Positions 45,987 through 58,155 of a stretch of 64,000 nt of DNA are shown piece after piece. Made by a program: the position numbers and the translations under genes. The DNA comes from Lunularia cruciata. Lineage: Eukaryota; Streptophyta; Marchantiopsida; Lunulariales; Lunulariaceae. Positions within the stretch are counted from its first letter, which is position 1; the number at the start of each line of letters is the position of its first letter. The notes under the pieces were generated by a model that searched no databases, had not been told where the DNA came from, and saw only the letters and a list, made by a program, of their open reading frames with translations. The DNA lies in assembly GCA_948567375.1 (NCBI GenBank), contig OX419756.1, forward strand, positions 68,178,552 to 68,242,551, read 5' to 3'.

Positions 45987-48467
45987 TCAGATCTCAAGGG
46001 CAGGGGTCTCCGGGGTGACATTGTATGTAGAATTGATCCACAGCGGAGAGGTTCTCGGCCCTTGAATTTCAGATAATGGCAGAGCTGACAACTCTGCCAC
46101 TTCCTGAGGTTGAAGTTTCACAAAAACCGATCCTATATTCTCGTCCAGATTGGGAACTTTGGTTGTACCTGCATAAGAAAGTGATCAACCAAAGTTACTC
46201 CATTGTTCGTACTGCACTTGGGTTGTTGAGGGCTAAGTAGCCTTTGAAGGTGCGTAAAGCGGGAACAAGATCCTACTTTTGGTTTATAAACTCAGTAACT
46301 TATAAACTTCATGCTCATATTAAAACAAAAGCGGTGGGATCTATCTTACCAGGAATAGGAACGATGTCTTCCCCTCTATGCAAAAGCCAGGCTAGACTGA
46401 GCTGCGCCGGAGTACATCCATGTTTCTGGGCAATAGCAGATACTTTTTCGTAGAAATGCTTGTTCTTCTCGAAGTTATCGCCTTGAAATCTGGGATGAAG
46501 TCTCTGGACCATTCAAATTCTTAATTTCAGCTCTAAGGTACTAAAAGCAGGCCAAGCAGCTCATTGCTTGATAAGCTTTGAAAGAGCAGAAGAAATTTCA
46601 GGAACTGACGGCAAAAGGAGCACACTCATTCAGATCTTTTCCGGTGTCTAGGCTCGTACTTGCTACTAGACCAGATTTCAACGAATTTTCAAATTTCCCG
46701 GATTTTCGTTCCGTTCGAGAGTTTCGAGTTTTCGGCCTCCAACTTCCACTCTAGTGTCATGCAACTCAAGGAAAAGTGAACTCATTCGGGAATTGTCCAC
46801 TCACCTTTCTATAATCGTTATCATCCAATGCCTCCACAATGCCTTTTCCTGCAAAGAAACCCCGTCCTAAAGGAGAGTATACAACGATACCGATACCCAG
46901 CTCCCTACAACACTTCAACGCTCACATTTTGCTTGTCAAGACCGATGCTGCGACTCTGCCATGCAAGTCAACGATGCCATCCACTCCAGAGATCTAGTTT
47001 CATCTGTGACTGGGCGTGGATGAACTAACGACCGGAAGTAATTTTGCCAGAGCATTAGAATCTATTGAACTTCATGGACGTTTGGAGAACCCTTTGCTTA
47101 CCTGCGTTGGCGATATCGTGATTCTCAACGATTGACCTACACTATATTGGTACCATGTACATCATCTTTCTATAAACCTCACCATTTGAACCATAATGAG
47201 TACCATACGAGAGAAACTGGAGATGGGGGGAGCATCTAGTTCACACACAAGAATAATGGATAGGTGATAGACCTGCAGACAGGAAGGATGTCCTCTTCTA
47301 CGTCCCTTGTCCATAAAGACCATTCTAGTTGTATCGCAGTGATGGGATGAACTGCGTGCGCCCTCCGGATGTCATTAGCACATACCTCGGATAGGCCAAT
47401 GTATTTCACCTTGCCTTCCTCTACCAAACTCTTCAGTGCTCCAACCTGAAAAGTAATTTCACATTACTTGTAACTCATCTCGGGCGTCATCGTTATTCAA
47501 TTGCCACCAACACTGTTGTCAAGAATCACCTCTCTTGGGATCACAAGGTCTAACAAGATCTTATAACCTGAGCTTACAGACCGTTTTCTCAATTGGGACA
47601 CTGGTATCAGGTCGATGTTGGTAGTACAGATCAATGTACTCAGTCCCCAATCGTTCCAAGCTTTCCTCACAACATTTCCGAATGTACTCAGGCTCACCCT
47701 TTATACGTGTCCCGCCAGTAGAGGCGTCCCGGTAAAATCCACATTTGGTCGCGATCTGTACTCTATCTCGAGGAAGGTCCTTTAAGGCCTGATAAAAGAC
47801 GAAATGCAGAAAAATCGCAATGAAGTGAAGAACGGGTGTAACAAAGTAGGAGATTCTTCTCCCTTTGTCGTGGAAGGCATCGAGACAATAGAAAGTTCAG
47901 CAGACTACAGATTGACAGAATTAACTGAACAACTAACAAACTGAGGGGTGAAAGGAGTGAAAAAGGACGAGCAAGGAAATGAAGAGAGTGCTTTGAATAC
48001 ATAGAAGTTTGAGCGCACCTTCCCAATGACAATTTCACTCGCACCATTCCCGTAGATATTAGCAGAGTCGAGAAATGTGATCCCTTGCTGAAAAGCATGC
48101 TTGATTAGGCTGATTGATTCATCCTCAGACCTAGACGGCAACGCATTCGCGCCCAAGCCCAGTGACGACACCTGGGCCAGTCAAGCACATTCAGTTTCTG
48201 GGTCGTATAAAGCAAGACATCTTCTGCCCCCGGAGAGAGATACATGAGAATTCATGTTAGATAAGTGACACTCAACGCGTGCAGGATCTAGCTTCTCTAA
48301 ATCCTTCATGTTCTCACTTCGCAAAATGAACAAATTCTGCTTTCTAAATGTACAATGCTTGAATATAAGTAGGCTCAGAATGTAAGCGCAGCACCTCGCA
48401 AACTCACCTCCAACCCTTGGGAGCCCAGCTTACGCCCGGGCACAGAATTGCTGGCTGCGTCTGTCAT
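45987..48467 (-). CDS. Aldo-keto reductase, seven exons, 342 aa
   Basis: NADPH-dependent oxidoreductase of the AKR superfamily, closest in style to plant auxin-induced-protein PCNT115/perakine-reductase-like enzymes (AKR13 group). Exons on -: 48467-48408, 48171-48019, 47788-47582, 47445-47273, 46904-46805, 46503-46350, 46168-45987. All introns are GT-AG and 136-368 bp, and the exons total 1029 nt with no stop before TGA at 45987-45989. The catalytic tetrad is D55, Y60 ([10 protein letters not shown]), K86 (QIATKCG) and H129 (YYQHRPD). [16 protein letters not shown] and [14 protein letters not shown] (cofactor end) are in place. The substrate is unknown. The start is the only ATG in frame before the [11 protein letters not shown] strand. 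The exon 6 acceptor has a weak pyrimidine tract and is the least certain junction. Confidence 0.9.
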
Positions 48468-48469
48468 GC

Positions 48470-49140
48470 TTGTCGATCTGACTTTCGCATGACCTCAGAA
48501 GTGCTGCTCACTGAGCTCACTCAGCAACCTCCTCCTACTTGATACGATTTTAGAAGCTCGTCGGAGGTCCCATCCTCGAGCCCTAACCTTCCACTTTCGA
48601 GTTTAGTTCTCTCTTTAAATTGGATTTCTACAGCATTGCTCAACTCTACTGCGTACTGCTGCTTCGGGCCAACTACACAACACATCAATTTCATCCAGAA
48701 GCTAGCACATTTTTTCGATGGAATACAGGATTGTCGCGATTGCCGGGACAGGTGAAGCGCAGCCAAAGGCCCAATAGGATACTCCGAAGGAAAACGAAAC
48801 GAATACACGAGTGCCGGGAAAAGTGAACAGCAGCGAAATGTCCAATAGGTTCGAAGGAAAACAAAAAGGAATACAAGGCACAAAGCCGCAAGGCAGAAGG
48901 ATCCGACAAGGGGAAAGTGGAAGAAGCAAAACATCGGCCAAGAAACACCCCAAGGTGAAAAGCAACCACATAATCTATAACAAAGTAACAAACAACAAAG
49001 TAAACTATCTTTGGAGCATGTGGTAGAGGTTCTTAATCCTTCTGCTTGCATGTGAGGATCCAAACTTGGAAAAAATTGTATAGTGACTGAGACTCTCCTT
49101 CTACAGCAAGATGTACGCATGGCTAGAGACACTCCAGCAC
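48470..49140. other. Upstream region of the aldo-keto reductase with a 2-copy repeat
   Basis: Probable promoter/leader of the gene on -. A roughly 75-bp unit is repeated imperfectly at about 48740-48880 (GCCGGGACAGGTGAA and GCCGGGAAAAGTGAA, each with CCAATAGG and GAAGGAAAAC). The repeat accounts for a 203-codon - strand open stretch (49132-48521) that I do not believe is a gene. Confidence 0.5.
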
Positions 49141-51392
49141 ATCTCCTCTTTAAGGATTTTTATGTCGCTTCTATGAGGAGACAATCGATGCAGCACCGAA
49201 GGGTACCAAAATCTCAATAACCAAAGGTATAAAGGTATATGCGGAAAGTTATGGTGTGTACGGTCTTCCTTCTCTTGGGTGGCAATGTTCTTTGTTGTTC
49301 CTCCTTCCCTATGGAGGCTAGAGCCAAAGACTCTACTTTTAGTGGGTTTGCAATCACCACATCATGTAAGGTAGTTTATCATATGTGAATATGACAATAT
49401 TTGCTCTCACATGGCATGGAGGTGGTCCATGTAGATCCACCCATTGCTCAATTTGTATTTTGTATCATGTAGCTTGTAGGACCTATGCAAATGTATCTTG
49501 GACTGCATTGTGAACTCTAGTGAATTCTGTATCTATTGCACAATGTAAAATATGTATACCATGTGTTTCATATGGAGAACCACATGCACATTGGTGAAAG
49601 AGCTCTAGAGGTGCAAGATGTGGTACCCAATATGTAGACCCAATTACCATCAAAGAGTTGTAGTAAACTCCTTGGATGTAAGCTGCAAGTCCTCAATCAA
49701 AAGGAAGGCCTAAACGTAGGTTTTGGACACTTTCACTCCACAAGAGAGAATAATAACTCAATATGATAACAAAGTATCAATAAGGATGCTTGTAAACATG
49801 TGAATGTGCATAAGGTCATTGAGATCCGCTTGACTATTCCTAGAGTTGAGTGATACAAAATCAATAAATGTGTGGAGCATAGTGCATGTAGGGCTTAACA
49901 ATAGATTCACAAGCTAACCAAAGAGATGATTGGAATTCAAACACCCCAATCATAAGTGCTTGAATCCCACTATCATGATAGGCCCTAATAGAAAAGGATG
50001 TGCCTTGTGTAAGAAAATATATGCTAAAAAAGATTCATTAGTGCTTGTGCTCTTACATATACTATTGGTGCAATAGCATCCTCCATATGGGATCCTATCC
50101 ATCTATGGCTATAGGTAGAGCTATTTGTAGCGTACACCACTCATTTGATAGTTGTGAGAGCATGCATAACCCTAGTAGAGTGGAGAAAGCATGGTGGATA
50201 ATATTATCAAACATGCATAGATGGGGCAAGATTACCTCTATTAGTAGGTAAGTATGTATTAAAGAGAGGTGGCATAGTACTAGATAGAATATGCCACCTT
50301 TGTGTTCCTCAAATAGGAGAGGAGATGAGCACAAGTAGGAGCCAAGACCAAAGTGGTAGAGTTGAACAAGCTACACAAGTCATTCTCCCTTGGAGAAGAG
50401 CACAAAATACTAAAACCATCTACTATGAAATGGAAGCTTGGTGTGAAATTTGAGTGAGCAAGGACTACATGTGGACTCCAAACCTTATATCTATAAGTTT
50501 TTACTTGTAAACCCAAGATCTCTAAGAAGAGTGTGAATACATACATATCTCAAACTCAGGTCTAAGATACGTGTATCATTTTAGAGGGATAGGAAGAGAC
50601 AAGAAGGAAAAGAGACTACTACCTCTTAAAAGATTGTATAATGCACTATGGAAAATAGATGTTTCCCATGGACATCTCCTTGGTGTGTACCCTTGGAAAA
50701 TGCCAATTGTGCAAACTCCCTTATGGGAGTATGGTGGCAATACAATAAAGGTATCTCAATGCTATAAAAATTTCACAGAAAAAGATCAAGGAGTGGATCT
50801 CCTGTTACAAAGAGCACAAAACAATGTTGGAGAAGCAAAAGTATCAAAGGCATTGGATACATAAACTTGGACAACCAACCAATTTAGATAGATGTCAAAG
50901 GATGCTCTAATGCCAACAATAACCTTTGTGCATCCACTTGGAGTAGCCACAAAAAATTGATGTGAGGACAAAAAGGATGAAGAGGAATGTCAAAACTATA
51001 AGCAAATAGTATGTGAGACTAAATAAAGGAAATATCCCCACTAGCAATAGGATATACACAAGATATTTCCTTTGAAAGAGCAAGAAGATAAGATATACCA
51101 AAAAAATGAGTTGCTCTAGGGGCACAAGACCCAAGGCAATGTGTTTAAAAAAGCAAAGAGAAAAAGAAAACCAAAATTTGGAGTACCTAGGGAGAGATAA
51201 TCAAATAGATTCTCAAAAATCAATCTTGATAATCCACTTGTTAAAAATGTATAGAATGTAGTAAATCATGAACAAAGAAGTATGTCATAAGTTGGAGCTC
51301 CTCATCTAGTTGATAGTCATGGAGCAAAGAAGGAAGGTCTTCAATGGCAAGTGGATTGAGGGTCTATCGGGTAGATAAAGTATCTATGAAGA
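49141..51392. other. Unassigned 2.2-kb stretch
   Basis: Open stretches stay under 100 codons on both strands and lack domain motifs. Its proximity to truncated element B2 and its composition suggest decayed repeat DNA, but no similarity to the other elements in the window was found. Confidence 0.4.
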
Positions 51393-51397
51393 AAGGC

Positions 51398-51799
51398 TAT
51401 AATAATACCAAGCTAACAAAAGCTAAGTATAGTTAAAAGGAGGTAAAATTGGCATACATCTAAGAATGATCTAGAGGCATCTAGGTTGGATCCAAGTTGA
51501 AGCTACTCAATGATTTGGAAAGTTCTAAAAGCTTCTCACCAAGAAGTTTATAGTTGTATACTAGGTAAACAACTAGCTTAACTTGTATGCAAAGTAAATG
51601 GCTAGTTTAACTTGTATTCTAAGAATGTTTGACTTCTAGAGGGAAAGTTACTTGGAAGCTTCTTGTTGAATCTTGTATGAGCTTTCTTATCTCTATAAAT
51701 AACAAAGCCCAACATCAACTCAAACATTTAGAGTTTTCCTAAATTGAGAGTTCTCAATTTGATCTTCCATTCTCCTATTTCTCTCATTGGTTTGTTACA
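51398..51799 (+). repeat. LTR of truncated chromovirus B2
   Basis: It shows the family B layout: start near TATAATAATACCAAGCTAAC (degenerate TGTAATAATATGG), AAGCTTCT-type blocks, CTCTATAAATAACAAAGCCC as TATA region (about 51694) and TTTGTTACA at the end. The 5' boundary is approximate. Confidence 0.75.
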
Positions 51800-51800
51800 T

Positions 51801-51812
51801 TGGTATCAAAGC
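51801..51812 (+). other. Primer binding site of B2 (tRNA-iMet type)
   Basis: TGGTATCAAAGC lies one base after the LTR and matches the plant initiator-Met PBS TGGTATCAGAGC at 11 of 12 positions. Confidence 0.9.
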
Positions 51813-51829
51813 AAGAATGAGATTGATGT

Positions 51830-52890
51830 TATCAATGAACCACCAAATCAATTTCCACCAAACCATTGGGATTTATATAAATTCCTATACTATAGAAGTA
51901 TTATTTCCAAGAATTCATTCTTGCACACTTTGGCCAAAGATTCTTGAATGTAATAACCTTGTCATATGAACCATTGGTCTTTCAAATTGTGACTTATAGA
52001 GAATGGTAGATGCATTGCATATATGTATTAGCTGAGATATTAATGACCAAACAATCTGCTAGGCTACCAATCATGGCAATGATACACAAAGTTATCAAAC
52101 ATCTTACTCAATTGTTGGAAGAGAGAGAGATTATGATGTTCAACAACATGCAAAAATAAAAAGATCAACTCTTAAAGAGTACAAAGATCAAGTTTGATTC
52201 CAAAGCCAAAGGTATTTGAAGGCTAGAGTTAGCAAGTGTAATTGAGCATTCTATGTTTGATTGTGAGATGTACTTTGAAGTACAAATTTTCTAGATGATT
52301 GCAATCCTCTTGGGTCTCAGTCAATTAGAAAGAGTAGCAAAATTGTGGTGGTAATTTTGAGTAGAGAAAACCTAATGGTAATTTATTGCACCAATCTTGA
52401 CATAGGAAGATTTCAAGAGTACAATAATTGGGAGATTCCAAGCACTGAATATTACACAAGGTGCACAAGATTGATTGGCAAAATTGAAACAAGTTGATTC
52501 TATGAAGAGTTACATCACCTAATCCAAAAGACCATGATACAAATAGATTCCAAAGATCCATAAAGGAGAAGCATTTGATTGGTTTTTGAGAAGGCTTAAA
52601 TTATACACAAAATTAGAAGTAACCATACTAAAATCCAAGTGTCTAGAAGAAGCCATGTAGTTTGCCAAGCATTTTGATTCTTTGGTTGCAACAACTTGGT
52701 CTTGACCTACACCTCCACAAAACCTACAAAGACATCAAGCATAGGTTGATAAGCCAACACAAATGGAAATTGATACCATCTAATAGAGACACTCTATGTT
52801 GACAATCAAGAAAGGTTGAGACAAAATGGTAGGTGCTTTAATTGTCAAAAAATCAAACATTGCATTATAGAATATCCAAGTATGTTGTGA
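51830..52890 (+). pseudogene. Gag of B2, truncated after the zinc knuckle
   Basis: The leader (CCACCAAACCATTGGGATTT) and gag track B1 and B3. At about 52826-52885 the + reading gives CFNCQKIKHCIIEYPS, a CCHC nucleocapsid knuckle with the last Cys lost to Tyr. The element then stops abruptly: protease, RT and integrase are absent and block D follows. Many stops are present. Confidence 0.75.
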
Positions 52891-53781
52891 CTAAATTTTT
52901 GTGAAAGTTAAAAATTTTTGTTTTTACTTCTTTTTGATGAAGATAGATAGAGCAAGTTACTTTCATGTTCAAGGAAAGAAACTCCTTGTATTTTTGTTAT
53001 TTGGATCTCATTTGTGTGCCTATTTGGATATAAAGAAGACATCATCAAAGATATTTTTAGTAAAAAGGAATGAGTACACAAAATTCAAATTTAAAGAGTG
53101 ATCAAGTACAAAGAAGAGAACTAGAAAGAATCTTTGGAGCTAAAGATCTTTGGAACCAAAGTCCGTGTGTTGATTTGAATGGTGTTGCGACTTGGATAAA
53201 GAACCGCTGCCAAGGACCATTGGTGCACATCAGAGAGTTTTCATATGTAGATAGTGATAACTCACTCATTGAAGACCATTATTGAAGAATCATTGACTAG
53301 GAAACAAAGTTCCAATCAAGTAATTTCACCCATGCTAAAATTTTTCAAGAACATTTCAAAGAACAATTGATTAGCCTTAACCTCTTTGTAGTTGATAGTT
53401 CTTTGTAGTTATAGAAACTTCAATAGAGAGATCATTTGAGCAAAGAAAGACATGAGGAAGATCCTTGAGGTGATTCCTTTGATCCCCAAGAATAGAAAAA
53501 TGGGCCATGGGAGCAAGGAGTGATTTACTATAGAGCAAAAAATGGAGTGAACCTCACTCCCAATTCCAGAGCAAGAATATCATATGTTTGCTCTAGAGTA
53601 AAAATTTGATATTATTGCTCTAGAATTGGGAGTGAGATTCACTTGCAATCATTCAAGACATGAGGAGTAGAACCAAGAGAGAAACTAGAGATCTTCAAGA
53701 TAATCCATACCATTGGGGAGAAGAGTATTGGAGGATATTGCTACAAGAATACATAGGGCCCGGCCCATAGGAGCAATGACT
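52891..53781. repeat. Block D, shared with 63300-64000
   Basis: AAAGATCTTTGG, GATCCCCAAGAAT and GTTCACTTGCAAT-type blocks occur in the same order here and at 63320-64000, and weakly in reverse near 7985-8110. No protein is readable. It contains a 36-bp foldback at 53547-53642. It is probably an internal non-coding region of an LTR element. Confidence 0.6.
53547..53642. repeat. 36-bp inverted repeat, 24-nt loop
   Basis: 53547-53582 pairs with 53607-53642 at 33 of 36 positions; both arms include the CTCACTCCCAATTC sequence or its complement. Confidence 0.88.
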
Positions 53782-54430
53782 TGTAAAACTCATTTGTGCA
53801 TATATGTGCTTTTGTGATATTTAGTTTTGTATCACAAGTACTTGAGAGATATTATTTATATAGAGATAAAGGATGGTTCTACATTAGTCATGATTAGCTA
53901 AATTTTTTTATAAATAAGATAGAGGGGACCTTACTTTAGAGGAAGTGGAAAAGATGAGCACTACTATTTTGGGTTCTAGTGTGTTGACTTAGGTATTATT
54001 CTTTGGTGTTTGGCTTTGAGTAAAGAGTTGAGAACTCTTGGGCCCACAAGCCTTTTTGTTTTGGATCCTTCTATAGTCCAAGGATAGCCCATGTGAAGGA
54101 ATCCTTGACTTAGTGGTTGGGTCAAGATAAGACCACATGCTTAGGAGAATATTCTCATGAGTATGTATATCCGTTTAGCCTTTTGACTTTATTTGACTTT
54201 TAGCTTAGTAACTTGAGTTACTCCAGTAATTTAAATTTGGTATGTAAATATTTTAAAAGTATATAAACTAGGGGTGAGGAGGTACTTATCATCCTTTCAT
54301 TTGCAACTATCTTTCTCTCATTGCGTTCTCTAGTGAGCAATTGTTTGAGTCTTGGAGTGTTAGCCTTGGAGGAGTATGATGGAGTTGGGATTCTTTGCCT
54401 TCTTAGTCCATGATGTGCTACTATAATATC
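53782..54430 (+). repeat. LTR-like block C, + oriented copy
   Basis: It starts TGTAAAACTCATTTGTGCA and matches the reverse complement of 12030-12713 throughout. TATA-like AGTATATAAACTAGG lies near 54258. On -, 54656-54360 reads on into this block with an ORF similar to the + reading at 12040-12110, so a coding tail overlaps the block in both copies. Confidence 0.65.
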
Positions 54431-54659
54431 TATGGAGTTTTATATTGAGTGAGAGATAGGCCAATTCAAAAACCTTAGACACCAATTTTGGAGATATGGG
54501 ATAGGACTTCAATGCAATGATCATTGAAAACAAGATTTCTCTACAAAGAAATCCTTTGCAAAAAAACATTCTACAAGTGATGGTTGGAGAGTGGAAATTT
54601 ACAAGGATCATGCTTGTAAGTATATAATTTATTCCATAATGAAATATTCTGCCCAAAGT

Positions 54660-55640
54660 GCACTACCTACTTAACTATCAACATGCAATATTTTTTGAAC
54701 ATCTATGTGAAGAGGAGCTTATAAATTGGGCTTATATGCTCTACTTGTAGGCCCAATCCATGATCAAAGAATTCAATGAGGATGGAGGAATCACCTACCT
54801 TGCCCCATTTGCAATTCACTTTTACATGGGGTTGAATTTGCTAAGCAAAGATGAGAAGAAGAGATTTTGCAATCATTTCTATTTGGAGAAATATTTTGCA
54901 ACTCAACCCAAAAGATACTCAATAATCAAAAACCACCAAGATGCAAAGGAAAAATTCACTAAGTATGTAGCTTTGTGGAGGTGAAAAATTGGTAGTAGTA
55001 GTCATACTCAAGAAGAAGAAGCAACCTTCATTGAGCAACACTCTAGAGAAAGCGCCAAAAGAGAACCGAGGAGAACACTCATGTACTAAAGAACTCTTTT
55101 TGTGGACAAAGTTGAAGGAGAGGACAAAGAAGAAAGTGAGGAAGAAGAAGACAAAGAGGAGTTCACATTGCAAGAGAAAAAGTTAAATTTGAAAGAAGAT
55201 GGAGAAGAGTATGGAGATACGGAGTTAGGTCTATGGGAAGAAGTATAGACTTAAGAAGAAGAAGTCATAGCTAAAGAAAAAAAAGATCAAGAAGATCTTT
55301 GGTGTAGAGAACCTGCAAGTCCAACCTAAGTAGAGCCAAATAGAAAAGCTTGGAATAAAGAGAAAGTAGACATTGAAGTTGAGGCAAAGGAAGCTTCAAT
55401 TGTGCCTCATCAAGAAGAAAAGAGAATATTTACTAAGGTTTTAGCACCACCTATAGTAGACAGAGTGGGCTGCATAGTTAATTTGGTTGGACCTACATTG
55501 AGGTTTTTATAGATGATACTAGTATTGAAAAGAGTGGCTAGATGCAATGGACTACACTTTGTTGGTCAAGAGGTTGCATATAAATGGATATGCATTGAAA
55601 GTGAAATTTGCTAAGTGGAAGGTAAGGAACCTTTACAAAA
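54660..55640 (+). pseudogene. ORF-C copy 3
   Basis: The + reading is FFEHLCEEELINWAYMLYL, then MIKEFNEDGGITYLAPF, AIHFYMGLNLLSKDEKKRF and EKYFATQPKR. After a stop at 54982 it continues in the same frame as a Glu/Lys-rich tract (EESEEEEDKEE near 55130) to about 55640. It has far fewer stops than copies 1 and 2, so it is the most readable representative. I cannot assign a family; charged tail and repetition suggest an accessory or gag-like ORF of a retroelement. Confidence 0.55.
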
Positions 55641-55754
55641 TAGAGTGAAATAAGGTAAATGCTATTATGCAAGAGAACCAAAAAGTGAAGAGACAAAAAA
55701 CCTCTCTAGTTTTAGAGAAGAAATCCTTCATAAAAGATGTCCAAATATTGTAGG

Positions 55755-55965
55755 GAGAATTAATAGCTCTTTGAATTGGCTAGCTTAGCTTATACTCTAA
55801 GAAAGGTGGCTTCTAGAAGGAAATTTCTTAGGAAATTTAATATGTAGTCTTGTAAAGAGTTTAAATATCCCTACAAATACCAAAGCTCAAGCTCAAGCAT
55901 TTAAAATTTTCCTCCATGGAGAGTTGTTAGTTTGATCTTCTATTCTCTCTTTGGCCTATTATACA
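55755..55965 (+). repeat. Partial family B LTR
   Basis: GCTAGCTTAGCTTATACTC, GGCTTCTAGAAGGAAATTTC, CCCTACAAATACCAAAGCTC and TTATACA at the end follow the order of LTR-B from U3 repeats to 3' end. The U3 start is missing. It could be the 3' LTR of B2 or an independent remnant; no target duplication is apparent. Confidence 0.7.
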
Positions 55966-56328
55966 AGAATTGGTCATGAGGGTGATATGCTTGGGCTGCT
56001 CGTCTATAATCACTCACCTGATCTAACATCAAGGAATGATGGAGACGGTGATGTTTTGGAGGTTGAGCGTAGGACTATAAGGACTCTACAATCCTCTTGA
56101 TTAATGCTTGGGCATGTATGCTATATTTATCTTGTAAGGTTGACCAATCTCTTCTCAAAAACCTATGAATGCTAGAAGAGGTCTCCCAATGGTCCATTGC
56201 ACCTCCATAGGCTAGAAGGAGTACATTCCATTATAAGAAGAGTGCTTATTAGGTCCAAGTATAGATATCTTCACTAATCATCTACCAAGATAGCTCATAA
56301 TAGTAATGAGAGTGTGGAGCAAACTAGA
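55966..56328. other. Short spacer without features
   Basis: No gene or known repeat is visible between the LTR-B remnant and element B3. Confidence 0.5.
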
Positions 56329-56333
56329 TGATG

Positions 56334-56838
56334 TGTAAAAGACTGAGGAGAGAAATAGAGAATGGAAGATCACATTGGGATTCTTGAAAGAGAGAAACTA
56401 CAAATACCTAGCATGAGCTTGGGTTTTGGTATCTATAAGGAACATATAAGGTTATTGAAAATTTTCTTGGGAAACTTCCTACAAACCACCTTCTTAGAGT
56501 GCAGGCTAAGCTAACCAAAAAGCTTCTTGAGAAACTTCCTTCTAGAAGCTACCTACTTGGTGTGCAGGCTAAGTTAGTTGGGAAGCTTTCCAATAAGCTT
56601 TCCAAGAAGCTTCTTACTAAAAATGACCTACTTGGCATGCAAACTAAGCTAGTCAAGGAGCTTCCCAAGAAGCTTCCTCCTAGAAATCACCACTTGGAAT
56701 CTACATTATCCAATACTTGGAAGGTACCAAGTAGCTTCCTAGATACTTTTAGAATATTCTTATAATTTTTGGCTAATTTTGCCTATTTTTTACTTTGTTA
56801 GTTTTGACTAACTTGTTTGTAAACTCCATGTTGTTATA
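56334..56838 (-). repeat. 3' LTR of B3
   Basis: On - it starts TATAACAACATGGAG (TG mutated to TA) and ends CTTTTACA, 505 bp. U3 carries repeated CCTTCTAGAAG and AAGCTTCTTGAGAA units. Confidence 0.9.
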
Positions 56839-56859
56839 TATTCACCCACCACTAGTTAC

Positions 56860-57294
56860 TTATATCCTTATCACCATGGAAGCTTCAAACTCCAAGATGA
56901 CCATTTGTGCATTATGGAGATGAGAAAGAGGCTCCCAAGTAGTATCATTAAGAGTAGATCCTTTCCAAAGGACTTTGTACTTAGTATGTTGTTGGGAACC
57001 ATTTTGAATGTGGTGACATGCAATGATACAATCAACTTCATACTTCTCATGATCGTTGATAGAGATAGGAGGAAGAGGTGGTTGGACACAAGAGAAAGAG
57101 GAAGATGTATTAGAAAAAAAGGGTTTCAACTTGGAAATATGAAAGACATGATGGATTTTCATATGACAAGGCAAGGCAAGTTGATAAGCAACATGAGAAA
57201 TGATTTGGGTGATATCAAATGGACCTATCCAATTGAGAGTAATTTTATGAACTTGAGTATCAAGTGGTAGGGGTAGGTTACTAGAAGAAAGCAT
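56860..57294 (-). pseudogene. Integrase C-terminus and chromodomain of B3 (open 144 codons)
   Basis: The - open stretch has NWIGPFDITQ (GPY/F module, residues 21-30), HHVFHISKLKPF, and a chromodomain at residues 83-137: YEVDCIIACHHIQ, YKVLWKGSTLNDTTWEP, ILEFEAS. The aromatic residues expected for methyl-lysine reading are partly kept (Y85, W110, W120). It is the best-preserved part of the element. The stretch is in the wrong frame relative to upstream integrase because of frameshifts. Confidence 0.9.
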
Positions 57295-57557
57295 GACCTT
57301 ATCACCAAGTTGGAAGGTGAAATCACAAAGAGGTTAGTCCAAGTATTGTTTTTGATAACTTTGAGCAGCAAAGAGATGAGATTTGGCTTGTTGTAGGGAT
57401 TGAGATATTATGGTCAAGAAGGTGGAAGTATGAGAGATATAGGATGGAGGAGGAGCAAGATGGGAATAAGGAACAAGTGGGTCTTAGCTAAAATTAAGGA
57501 AGAAGGGAGAAAACCTAGTTCTTGCTTACTTGGAGTTATTGTAGGTAAACTTAACAA

Positions 57558-58155
57558 CTATAAGACATTCATCTCAACTGGTATGATGAACATTGTTAAA
57601 TGCACAAAGTATATACTCCAAGGTGCAATTTTCACATTTGGTTTGTCCATAAGTTTGAGGATGATAGGCCTTGGAAAAGATAAGTTTAATGCCAAGTAGC
57701 TAGAAGAGTGCTTGCCAAATTGTTTTGGTGAATCAAGGTCATGGTCAGAGATGAATACAAGAGTTATCTCATGATGCTTGAAGACATTGTCAAAGAAAAT
57801 TTGGACCAATGTTAGAGCATCAAGTATATCAAAGGTTGGTGCCAAATAGATTTCTTACTATGTTTATCAAAAAATACCATGATTGCTGTGTGACCTTGCT
57901 TTGTCTTGGGCAAGGATGTGATGAGATCTAAGCTCATGTGTTTCCATCAAGCATTTAGGATAGAAAGTGGTTGAAAGAGTCCACTTGGTTTTTGGTTACT
58001 GACCTTGTTGCATTGGTGGCTCTCACAAGATCAAACAAAATCACAAACCTCTTGTGCCACGTTGGGCCATCACCATTGGCATGTAGGGTGCCTAAAGTCT
58101 TGTTCACACCTATGTGACAAGTGATTGGTAAGTCATGGGCTTCTTGAAGGCACAT
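57558..58155 (-). pseudogene. Integrase zinc module and core of B3
   Basis: On -, 58155-57955 holds LPITCHIGVNKTLGTLH and RATNATRSVTKNQVD (zinc module and linker, Cys positions partly mutated). 57845-57558 holds APTFDILDALTLVQIFFDNV, VFISDHDLD and LKLMDKPNVKIAPW, parallel to the B1 core. The final Glu region is altered. Non-functional. Confidence 0.82.

Noticed and set aside
48521-49132. 203-codon - strand open stretch upstream of the aldo-keto reductase
   Set aside because: It is Cys/Phe/Leu-rich, overlaps a 75-bp direct repeat, matches no domain and lies where the leader or promoter is expected.
50571-50864. 97-codon + strand open stretch at 50.6 kb
   Set aside because: No similarity to the window's elements or to a known family could be recognised.
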